In this document: positions 15,719 through 22,281 of the stretch, one piece after another
Position numbering within the stretch: position 1 is the first letter of the stretch
Layout: each line of letters begins with the position of its first letter
DNA from: Streptomyces ipomoeae 91-03
Lineage (GTDB): Bacteria > Actinomycetota > Actinomycetes > Streptomycetales > Streptomycetaceae
Reading direction: 5' to 3'
Length of the DNA: 32,459 bases
NCBI RefSeq assembly: GCF_000317595.1
Contig: NZ_AEJC01000572.1
Coordinates: forward strand, 1 to 32,459
Made by a program: the position numbers and the translations under genes
Notes under the pieces: model-generated
What the model was told of the DNA's origin: nothing
Database searches by the model: none
What the model saw: the letters and a program-made list of their open reading frames with translations, nothing else

Positions 15719-16863
15719 CCGTCATCAACGCGTACGGGCCTCCGGGCCGGCTCACCGACCTCGACGACGTCGGGACGAAGGCGTGGCACGTCTTCATCAG
15801 CGACAGCGTCGACCGGGCGATCGACGGACCGGACCCCTCCGAGATGCTGCACAACAGCCCCCGGCCGCAGTTCTACAACCTCACGAAGACGGAGACCGCC
15901 CCGGACGCGGTCGAGGCGGCCGTCACCTGGACCGCTTTCCCCAACCGCCTCAGGTCCGCGATCTCGGACCGGCAGCGCTGGCAGCGGGCCGACGCCAGCC
16001 GCGACGTTCAGGACGAGTACTGCGAGTGGAGCGTGACCCGGGACGACGCCGGCCGGATCACCCGCGTCACCTTCACCTGTGAGGGCCCCGAGTACTGGGA
16101 CGTGCTGGCCCGGACGAATCCGGGAAAGGTCCTCGACCTCTACCGCGCGCACATCGGTCCGGCGGTGCGGAAGACCGATCTGTTCGGCCCGGACGGCCGG
16201 TACGTGCGGCGCAACAAGTGGAACGACTCCACGACACAGGGCGCGATGCACCTCATCCAGCAGTCCAACACCCTCGGCGCGGAGATCGAACTCGCCGCCG
16301 CCGCGACGATCCGCCGCGTCATCGGCGGCCGGGAACTCACCGGAGCCCAGGAACTCATCGCCTGCGGCAAGTACGGTGTGGCCGACCGCAACAGCGACCC
16401 GCACATCGGCGAGGTCGTCAACTCCGTCGCCCGGCAGAAGGCGGACATCGCGCTCAGCGACCCGGTGGGGATCTACTTCGACGACCTGGCCACCGACGGG
16501 TGGAGCACTCCCGACGACTCCGACCCGAAGAGCTTCTGGACCTTCGAACGCGGCGCCGCGAACTTCCCGGTGCGTGCCGTCTACGAGGTGCCGCCCGACC
16601 GGGACTTCACGGTGGGCGACATCACCATCGCCGGCAGGCCCATCGAGTTCGGCGCCCAGATCGCCGACTTCGTCACCGTGAAACTCACAGCCACCGCCTG
16701 CCGCATCGGCCGCAGCACGGTTCAGCCGCAGACCGCCTGCGCGGAGTTCACCGCACCGGGCGACGTCACGCCGGGCTCCTTCGCACCGAGCGCGTTCGCC
16801 GCGCACGGCTACCTCGGGACACATTCCGGCCGGACGTCCCGCAGCACCCGGCTCTCGTCGTAG
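15715..16863 (+). CDS. Unrecognised 382-aa protein of the protease/nuclease operon
   Basis: I cannot assign this protein to a family. Features visible are DEYCEWSVTRDDAGRITRVT (about 99-118), which looks like a pair of beta strands, followed by FTCEGPEYWDVLARTNPG, a helical middle (MHLIQQSNTLGAEIELAAAA and TGAQELIACGKYGVADRNSD) and a beta-rich C-terminus. Conserved-looking Cys, Glu and Trp residues in the YCEWS and CEGPEYW stretches might form an active or metal site, but this is only an impression. There is no signal peptide. The ATG overlaps the TGA of the 533-aa gene, and GGAGG lies in the correct position just upstream. The fusion-nuclease gene follows after 62 bp. Confidence 0.8.
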   Translation: MTVINAYGPPGRLTDLDDVGTKAWHVFISDSVDRAIDGPDPSEMLHNSPRPQFYNLTKTETAPDAVEAAVTWTAFPNRLRSAISDRQRWQRADASRDVQDEYCEWSVTRDDAGRITRVTFTCEGPEYWDVLARTNPGKVLDLYRAHIGPAVRKTDLFGPDGRYVRRNKWNDSTTQGAMHLIQQSNTLGAEIELAAAATIRRVIGGRELTGAQELIACGKYGVADRNSDPHIGEVVNSVARQKADIALSDPVGIYFDDLATDGWSTPDDSDPKSFWTFERGAANFPVRAVYEVPPDRDFTVGDITIAGRPIEFGAQIADFVTVKLTATACRIGRSTVQPQTACAEFTAPGDVTPGSFAPSAFAAHGYLGTHSGRTSRSTRLSS

Positions 16864-16912
16864 CGCACCGCGCCGCGCGGCCGGACGGCCACCGCCATAT
16901 GTCGAGCAGGTC

Positions 16913-16918
16913 AGGAGG
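16913..16918 (+). promoter_or_regulatory. Ribosome-binding site deciding the fusion-nuclease start
   Basis: AGGAGG lies 7 bp before the ATG at 16926. An in-frame ATG at 16899 is upstream of this site and has no ribosome-binding site of its own, so 16926 is preferred. Confidence 0.8.
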
Positions 16919-16925
16919 CGGATCC

Positions 16926-19127
16926 ATGACGACGGCGGAACTCTTCTCCCCAGCGGAATCGGACTACTTGTCACAGCTGACGACGGCCGCGGAACGCTAT
17001 GCGCACCGGACCGGGCAGCGGGACAGAAACCGGGAGGTACTCAGGACACGAGGCGTGCTGTACGCCGACGAGCCGGAGCGGGTCGAGAAGCGACTGGCCC
17101 GTCTCGGCGCCGACTGGGCGCTGGCGCGGGCGATCGAACGGGAGCCCTCGGAGCCGGTCACAGCGGCCGGAAGCACCCTACGGCTACCGCCGGAGAGCTT
17201 CGGCAGCGACGTTCTGGGACTCGAACGCCTCATCGGGCGCAACAACCTCACTCCGGTCGCGTTCCTCGAGGAGGGCGCCCTCGTCTCCCGCTCCGTCGGC
17301 AGGATCACCATCAGCGGACCGGACGGCGGCCACGGCACCGGGTTCCTGGTGTCCCCCTCCCTCCTGCTCACCAACAACCATGTGCTGCGCGGCCGGGAAA
17401 CAGCCCACCGCAGCACCGTCGCGTTCTCGTTCCAGGCCGGCATCGACGGGCGCCCGCTCGAACCGGCGGTCTTCCAGCTGGAGCCGCACCGGTTCTTCGT
17501 CACCGACCGGGGCCTCGACTTCAGCCTGGTCGCCGTGGCCGAACGCGGTGCCCGGGGCGAGGCGCTGTCCTCGTTCGGCCGACTGACGCTCAGTGAAGTG
17601 CAGGGCACGGTCGTGGTCGGGGAGTTCGTCAACATCATCCAGCACCCGAGGGGCGAGCCCAAGCAGCTCGCGCTGCGCGAGAACCAGGTCGTGGACATCC
17701 TGGACCGCTTCCTGCACTACGAGTCGGACACCCGTGAGGGCTCCTCGGGCTCGCCGGTCTTCAACGACCAGTGGGAGGTCGTGGCACTGCACCACTCGGC
17801 CGTGCCGAAGACCGATGCCGACGGGCGGCCCCTGAGCGTCGACGGGACGGTCTGGACGCCGGAGATGGGCGACGACCGGCTGGCGTGGCAGGCCAACGAG
17901 GGGGTGCGGATCAGCCGTGTGCTGCGCGCCCTGAACGAGATCACCCTGACCGGCGCGGCGGCCCGGCTGCGCGACGAGGTGTTCACCCCCGGGACCTCTT
18001 CCGCGCCGACCGCCGGGGCACCTGCCGGGACCGCTCCGGCCCCCGTGGAGAACCTCCCGCCGACACCCGCGCCCTCGACCGACGGGGCGACGACCCTGCC
18101 GGGACCCGACGGGGCACAGGCGTACGTGGCCGACGGCACCGCCCATCTCACCGTCCCCCTGCGGATCAGCGTCGGCTTCGACACCTCGGCGCGTCCGGTG
18201 GCGACCGTCGCCACCCCGCCGCCCGGCCGTATGCCCGCGCCGTCTCTTCCCGCGCCGGCCTCCGCGGTCGAGAAGGACGTCGACGCGGCCCTGCTCAACC
18301 ACCGGCTCGCGCGTGAACGGCCGTACTACGACCGGTCGGCGGACGCCGCCGCCCGCGACGCCTACTACGCGGACATCGGCACCGACAACGGCGAGGCGCT
18401 GCGCCGCGCACTCACCGAGCTGCTGGAGGAGACCCACTCCCCCCGACCCAAGTACAAGCCGATCCGGCTCGTCTATCCCTGGGTCGACCTGCACAAGGAC
18501 GGCCGGCTGCGCAGCATCTACTCCGGCAGGGACTTCTCCGCCGAGGAGTTCATACGGGCGGACGCCGCCGTGGAGCAGGCCCGGCTGGCGCGCATCCAGG
18601 AACTCTTCCGGCACGAGGGCACTGCGGGACCGGCCGAGTTCGAGGCCGAGTTCGACGCTCTGGAGGCGTCGATGCCGTTCAACTGCGAACACGTGGTGCC
18701 GCAGTCGTGGTTCACCAAGAGGGAGCCGATGCGGGGCGACCTCCATCATCTGTTCGCCTGCGAAGTGGGGTGCAACAGCTTCCGCGGCAACTTCCCCTAC
18801 TTCGATTTCCCCGGCTTCGAGGAAGCGGTGCGCGATGCCTGCGGGATGCGCGAGGACATCGGCTTTGAGCCGGAGGAGGGCAAGGGAGCGGTCGCCCGGG
18901 CCACCCTGTACTTCCTGCTGCGCTACCCCGGCATGGTCGGCGACGCCCCGCGCGAGTTCCCCGAGAACCGGCTGCCCACCCTGCTGGCCTGGCACGAGAA
19001 CGAGCAGGTGAGCGAGTACGAGTTGCACCGCAACGCCGCCATCGCGGAAGTGCAGGGCAACCGCAATCCGCTGATAGACCACCCCGAGTGGGCCGAGAAG
19101 ATCGACTTCTCCGGCGTCTGGCCCTGA
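16926..19127 (+). CDS. Trypsin-like protease fused to an EndA/Vvn-type endonuclease
   Basis: This 733-aa protein joins two enzymes. Residues ~1-110 are a charged helical N-terminus. Residues ~120-320 are a trypsin-like (V8/HtrA-type) serine protease with GTGFLVSPSLLLTNNHVL (H152), LDFSLVAV (D198) and EGSSGSPVF (S274). Residues ~345-455 are a Pro/Ala/Thr-rich linker with a short strand-forming segment. Residues ~460-733 are an endonuclease I (EndA/Vvn-type His-Me finger) domain, with CEHVVPQSWF (E588, H589), DLHHLFA and CNSFRGNFPY (N617). E588, H589 and N617 correspond to the metal- and water-binding residues of Vvn. There is no signal peptide, whereas family members such as EndA, Vvn and NucM are exported. 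The linker would be an easy cleavage site. The gene closes the operon begun by the prodomain-like peptide and S8 protease. A role as a protease-gated DNA-degrading effector is inference. Confidence 0.9.
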   Translation: MTTAELFSPAESDYLSQLTTAAERYAHRTGQRDRNREVLRTRGVLYADEPERVEKRLARLGADWALARAIEREPSEPVTAAGSTLRLPPESFGSDVLGLERLIGRNNLTPVAFLEEGALVSRSVGRITISGPDGGHGTGFLVSPSLLLTNNHVLRGRETAHRSTVAFSFQAGIDGRPLEPAVFQLEPHRFFVTDRGLDFSLVAVAERGARGEALSSFGRLTLSEVQGTVVVGEFVNIIQHPRGEPKQLALRENQVVDILDRFLHYESDTREGSSGSPVFNDQWEVVALHHSAVPKTDADGRPLSVDGTVWTPEMGDDRLAWQANEGVRISRVLRALNEITLTGAAARLRDEVFTPGTSSAPTAGAPAGTAPAPVENLPPTPAPSTDGATTLPGPDGAQAYVADGTAHLTVPLRISVGFDTSARPVATVATPPPGRMPAPSLPAPASAVEKDVDAALLNHRLARERPYYDRSADAAARDAYYADIGTDNGEALRRALTELLEETHSPRPKYKPIRLVYPWVDLHKDGRLRSIYSGRDFSAEEFIRADAAVEQARLARIQELFRHEGTAGPAEFEAEFDALEASMPFNCEHVVPQSWFTKREPMRGDLHHLFACEVGCNSFRGNFPYFDFPGFEEAVRDACGMREDIGFEPEEGKGAVARATLYFLLRYPGMVGDAPREFPENRLPTLLAWHENEQVSEYELHRNAAIAEVQGNRNPLIDHPEWAEKIDFSGVWP

Positions 19128-19195
19128 GCCGCGATCACCCGGTTCGCACAGCCGCACGCCGTGGCCCGGCGCGCCCCCCTGTACCTCCGCCGACT

Positions 19196-19233
19196 GATCA
19201 CGCCATCGCGATCGGGGCCCCGATGGCGTGATC
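19196..19233. terminator. Perfect 13-bp inverted repeat between the nuclease and GAPDH genes
   Basis: GATCACGCCATCG (19196-19208) and CGATGGCGTGATC (19221-19233) are perfect inverted arms with a 12-nt loop. The loop itself contributes to a second palindrome, ATCGGGGCCCCGAT (19211-19224). It begins 68 bp after the nuclease stop and ends just before the likely GAPDH promoter. It may terminate the nuclease operon, act as an operator for GAPDH, or both. There is no T-tract. Confidence 0.6.
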
Positions 19234-19248
19234 CAAACGGCGTCGGTT

Positions 19249-19254
19249 TAGCAT
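19249..19254 (+). promoter_or_regulatory. Candidate -10 box of the GAPDH gene
   Basis: TAGCAT, within TTTAGCATATG, lies about 30 bp before the GTG start. The -35 position would overlap the right arm of the 19196-19233 inverted repeat, so a protein bound there would block the promoter. Confidence 0.4.
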
Positions 19255-19285
19255 ATGAGCGCCACCTAGCTCGAAAGATAGATCT

Positions 19286-20740
19286 GTGACTGTCAACGAG
19301 GACTCGTTCACCAACTGGAAGAACCGCGAGGAGATCGCGGAGTCGATGATCCCGATCATCGGGAAGCTGCACCGTGAGCGGGACGTCACCGTCCTCCTCC
19401 ACAGCCGCTCCTTGGTGAACAAGTCGGTGGTCAGCATCCTGAAGACCCACCGGTTCGCCCGGCAGATCGCCGGAGAGGAACTGTCGGTCACCGACACCCT
19501 GCCGTTCCTGCAGGCGCTCACCACGCTCGACCTGGGCCCCTCCCAGATCGACCTCGGCATGCTGGCCGCCACCTACAAGGCCGACGACCGGGGCCTGACG
19601 GTGGAGGCCTTCACCGCCGAGGCCGTCGCCGGTGCCACCGGCGCCAACAAGATCGAGGGCGGCGTGGGACGCGATGTCGTCCTCTACGGCTTCGGCCGCA
19701 TCGGCCGCCTCGTCGCCCGTCTGCTGATCGAGAAGGCAGGCTCGGGCAACGGTCTGCGGCTGCGCGCCATCGTCGTCCGCGGGGGCGGTGAACGGGCCGC
19801 CGAGGACATGGTCAAGCGGGCCTCGCTGCTGCGCCGGGACTCCATCCACGGCCAGTTCCAGGGCACGATCACCGTCGACGAGGCGAACAGCACGATCGTC
19901 GCCAACGGCAACGAGATCAAGGTGCTCTACGCGAACGACCCCTCCGAGATCGACTACACGGCGTACGGCATCAAGGACGCCATCCTCATCGACAACACCG
20001 GCAAGTGGCGTGACCGCGAGGGCCTGTCGCAGCATCTGCGCCCCGGTATCGACAAGGTCGTCCTGACGGCGCCGGGCAAGGGCGACGTCCCGAACATCGT
20101 GCACGGCGTCAACCACGACACGATCAAGCCGGACGAGCAGATCCTGTCCTGCGCGTCCTGCACCACCAACGCGATCGTGCCGCCGCTGAAGGCGATGGAC
20201 GACGAGTTCGGCGTGCTGCGCGGTCACGTGGAGACCGTCCACTCGTTCACCAACGACCAGAACCTGCTGGACAACTACCACAAGTCCGACCGCCGGGGCC
20301 GTTCCGCGCCGCTGAACATGGTCATCACCGAGACGGGTGCCGCCTCGGCCGTCGCCAAGGCGCTGCCCGACCTCAAGGCGCCGATCACCGGCAGTTCGAT
20401 CCGCGTGCCCGTCCCGGACGTCTCGATCGCGATCCTCAGCCTGCGCCTCGGCCGTGAGACCGACCGCGAGGAGGTCCTCGACTACCTCCGCAACGTCTCG
20501 CTGACCTCGCCGCTCAAGCGCCAGATCGACTTCACCAACGCCCCCGACTCGGTCTCCAGCGACTTCATCGGCTCCCGCCACGCCTCGATCGTCGACGCCG
20601 GCGCCACCAAGGTCGACGGCGACAACGCGATCCTCTACCTCTGGTACGACAACGAGTTCGGCTACTCCTGCCAGGTCATCCGCGTCGTCCAGCACGTCTC
20701 CGGCGTGGAGTACCCGACGTACCCGGCGCCGGCGGTCTGA
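19286..20740 (+). CDS. gap: Glyceraldehyde-3-phosphate dehydrogenase with long N-terminal extension
   Basis: This 484-aa enzyme oxidises glyceraldehyde 3-phosphate to 1,3-bisphosphoglycerate with NAD(P) and phosphate. The Rossmann start is VVLYGFGRIGRLVARLL at about 133-149, the catalytic cysteine is C292 in SCASCTTNA, and the C-terminal WYDNEFGYSCQ signature is intact. Ordinary GAPDH is about 335 aa. Here about 130 extra residues precede the dehydrogenase (SFTNWKNREEIAESMIPIIG, then a helical region with a SLVNKSVVSILK segment). This matches the long bacterial GAPDH group, which usually accompanies a normal glycolytic copy. The extension's role is not known to me. The GTG start has only a weak purine-rich site before it (AAAGATAG). 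Strong hairpins flank the gene on both sides, so it is monocistronic. Confidence 0.93.
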   Translation: MTVNEDSFTNWKNREEIAESMIPIIGKLHRERDVTVLLHSRSLVNKSVVSILKTHRFARQIAGEELSVTDTLPFLQALTTLDLGPSQIDLGMLAATYKADDRGLTVEAFTAEAVAGATGANKIEGGVGRDVVLYGFGRIGRLVARLLIEKAGSGNGLRLRAIVVRGGGERAAEDMVKRASLLRRDSIHGQFQGTITVDEANSTIVANGNEIKVLYANDPSEIDYTAYGIKDAILIDNTGKWRDREGLSQHLRPGIDKVVLTAPGKGDVPNIVHGVNHDTIKPDEQILSCASCTTNAIVPPLKAMDDEFGVLRGHVETVHSFTNDQNLLDNYHKSDRRGRSAPLNMVITETGAASAVAKALPDLKAPITGSSIRVPVPDVSIAILSLRLGRETDREEVLDYLRNVSLTSPLKRQIDFTNAPDSVSSDFIGSRHASIVDAGATKVDGDNAILYLWYDNEFGYSCQVIRVVQHVSGVEYPTYPAPAV

Positions 20741-20747
20741 ACGGGCT

Positions 20748-20786
20748 GTGGCCGGGCGGGCGATCCCGAGTCGTCCGCCCGGCCAC
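20748..20786 (+). terminator. Strong terminator hairpin after GAPDH
   Basis: GTGGCCGGGCGG (20748-20759) pairs perfectly with CCGCCCGGCCAC (20775-20786). Four more inner pairs, including one G-U, leave a 7-nt loop. It starts 8 bp after the GAPDH stop. Confidence 0.8.
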
Positions 20787-20830
20787 GGCTGTCCGTCCTG
20801 GGGTGCGGAGAACCGTGATGTGATGACGCC

Positions 20831-21223
20831 GTGAGCCGTGCCGTTGAAGAGTCCAACCGCCGTATGCTCCGGGCCCGGGACGCCATGGACCGTTCCTACG
20901 CGCAGCCGCTGGACGTCCCCGCGCTGGCCCGGATCGCCCATGTGTCCGAGGCGCACTTCACACGCACCTTCCGGGCCACGTTCGGCGAGACGCCGCACCG
21001 CTATCTGCAGCGCCGGCGCGTCGAGCGGGCGATGTTCCTGCTGCGGGAGACCGACCGCAGTGTGACGGACATCTGCTTCGAGGTCGGCTTCGGCAGTCCG
21101 GGCACCTTCAGCCGGACGTTCCGCGACATCGTCGGCCGGTCGCCGAGGGAGTACCGCAAGGAAGCGGTGACCGTGGCCGTGCCGACGTGTTTCACCAAGG
21201 CGTGGATGCGACCGAGCGGTTGA
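20831..21223 (+). CDS. Small AraC-family regulator (DNA-binding domain only)
   Basis: This 130-aa protein consists of little more than the double helix-turn-helix of the AraC/XylS family. The first HTH is at about 25-50 (DVPALARIAHVSEAHFTRTF) and the second at about 75-105 (VTDICFEVGFGSPGTFSRTF, then the conserved GRSPREYRK). The usual N-terminal ligand domain is absent. It lies upstream of a VOC-domain gene in the same orientation. Such AraC plus VOC pairs are common in actinobacteria, where the regulator is presumed to control the VOC gene. The GTG at 20831 lies 6 bp downstream of a possible alternative start region; no strong ribosome-binding site was seen. A 15-bp tandem repeat separates it from its neighbour. 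Confidence 0.85.
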   Translation: MSRAVEESNRRMLRARDAMDRSYAQPLDVPALARIAHVSEAHFTRTFRATFGETPHRYLQRRRVERAMFLLRETDRSVTDICFEVGFGSPGTFSRTFRDIVGRSPREYRKEAVTVAVPTCFTKAWMRPSG

Positions 21224-21251
21224 CCCCGCAGCAGACCGTCGCCGGTCGGTC

Positions 21252-21356
21252 GTCGGCTGGGCAGTTGTCGACTGAGCGGTTGTCGACCGAACAGTTGTCG
21301 ACTGAGCGGTTGTCGGCTGAGCGGTTGTCGGCTGAGCGGTTGTCGGCTGAGCAGTT
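21252..21356. repeat. Seven 15-bp tandem repeats between the AraC and VOC genes
   Basis: Seven head-to-tail copies of a 15-bp unit close to GTCGGCTGAGCGGTT cover 21252-21356 without gaps. Copies four to seven differ by one or two bases, while the first three vary more. The repeat ends about 40 bp before the VOC start, so it lies in the promoter region or upstream of it. Because 15 is a multiple of three, it reads as a 5-residue repeat in every frame, but no credible gene uses it. Confidence 0.9.
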
Positions 21357-21385
21357 TTGGATAAGTTTTCCGTCGGCCCGCTCGA

Positions 21386-21391
21386 TAGCGT
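21386..21391 (+). promoter_or_regulatory. Possible -10 box for a leaderless VOC transcript
   Basis: TAGCGT ends seven bases before the ATG at 21399, with no Shine-Dalgarno between. This resembles the arrangement before the fucosidase gene at 5112-5117. Confidence 0.4.
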
Positions 21392-21398
21392 GACGCAC

Positions 21399-21809
21399 AT
21401 GTTCACCGCCATCACGCACTCGCAGATCTACGTCCTCGACCAGGACGCGGCCCTCGACTTCTACGTCGGCAAGCTCGGCCTCGAGGTCAACACCGATGTC
21501 GACCTGGGCTTCATGCGCTGGCTGACCGTCAACGTACCCGGCCACCCGGAGCGCCAGATCCTGCTGGAGAAGCCGGGGCCGCCCGCGCTGTCCGAGGAGA
21601 CGGCGGAGCAGGTCCGCGCACTGTTGACGAAGGGCGCCATGGGCGGCCACCTCATCTTCAGCACGGACGACTGCCGCAAGACGTACGAGACTCTGCTGGG
21701 CCGTGGCGTCGAGTTCACCGAGGAGCCCACCGACCGCCCGTACGGCATCGACTGCGGCCTGCGCGACCCGTTCGGCAACAGCATCCGCTTCACCCAGCCG
21801 AAGGGCTGA
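21399..21809 (+). CDS. VOC (glyoxalase/bleomycin-resistance) family protein
   Basis: This 136-aa protein has two beta-alpha-beta-beta-beta modules of the vicinal oxygen chelate fold. The first begins at the N-terminus (SQIYVLDQDAALDFYVGKLG) and the second near residue 80 (GHLIFSTDDCRKTYETLLGRG). It closes with the typical CGLRDPFGNSIRF motif. A His and Glu pattern compatible with a metal site is present (H7, E52, H81, with a C-terminal acidic position less clear). The substrate cannot be told. The ATG at 21399 matches the usual family start. An in-frame TTG at 21357 would add 14 residues and is considered unlikely. It follows a small AraC regulator. Confidence 0.85.
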   Translation: MFTAITHSQIYVLDQDAALDFYVGKLGLEVNTDVDLGFMRWLTVNVPGHPERQILLEKPGPPALSEETAEQVRALLTKGAMGGHLIFSTDDCRKTYETLLGRGVEFTEEPTDRPYGIDCGLRDPFGNSIRFTQPKG

Positions 21810-21866
21810 GCACCACCCGTTTCGTGCGACGGGCACGCTGTCCGTGGCGGCGCCCAGGGTGTCGCC

Positions 21867-22025
21867 ATGGTCTTCCCCCTGCCCGGCGGATCGCCGCCCG
21901 GCCGGTTCGCTTCACGCGGACCGGTGCCGGTCTGGGTCTCGGATGAATTTCCCGCTGACCTCGAACAGTTGTGGCCCCACCTACTGAGTGGGCAGGAGGC
22001 CACGGGCCTTGTGACGCGGATGTTC
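21867..22025 (+). pseudogene. Remnant resembling the start of a DUF4253 protein
   Basis: The frame starting at 21867 encodes LPGGSPPGRFASRG, then VPVWVSDEFPADLEQLWPHL and a TGL segment. This is the N-terminal pattern I associate with DUF4253 proteins (PPGR, a P-V-x-W-V-S-D-E strand, then L-W-x-x-L and T-G-L). After about residue 50 the resemblance ends and no downstream frame continues it, so only a fragment remains. The identification is by eye and tentative. Confidence 0.4.
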
Positions 22026-22047
22026 GTGGTCCGAGGGACACCCCGCC

Positions 22048-22236
22048 GTCGAAGCCTTAGTCAGCGATGGGCCGCAACTCTCAGTCAGCAGTCAAAGCGT
22101 CCAAGGGAACCGGGCGGCCATGCCCCGGGAGCCATGAGCGGCACTTTGTCATCAGCCACACCCAGATCCCCCGGACCACAACCGCCCTGCCCGATCCACT
22201 CCCTTGGGACCACACCCACGGTTCTAAGGCTTTGAC
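22048..22236. repeat. Inverted-repeat pair bounding a 189-bp non-coding block
   Basis: GTCGAAGCCTTAG at 22048-22060 and its near-exact inverse (CTAAGGCTTTGAC, 22224-22236; 12 of 13 matching) bound a block with no recognisable gene. The block follows directly after the DUF4253-like remnant and ends 45 bp before the FUSC gene. It could be a small non-autonomous element or a decayed insertion sequence. No target-site duplication was seen, and the two strands offer no transposase. Confidence 0.4.
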
Positions 22237-22281
22237 ATGTCGTGGTGCATCTGTCGTCCCCAACGTGGCACTTGCTGTGCC

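Noticed and set aside
21252..21356. Possible CRISPR array
   Set aside because: The units are 15 bp, directly adjacent and without unique spacers, and no cas genes are nearby.
21187..21393. 68-codon frame whose product is a run of STERL/SAERL repeats
   Set aside because: It only translates the 15-bp tandem repeat; it has no ribosome-binding site and overlaps the AraC gene's end.
18923..21415. 830-codon minus-strand open frame across GAPDH and AraC
   Set aside because: It spans two real genes and a terminator; its composition is that of an antisense shadow.
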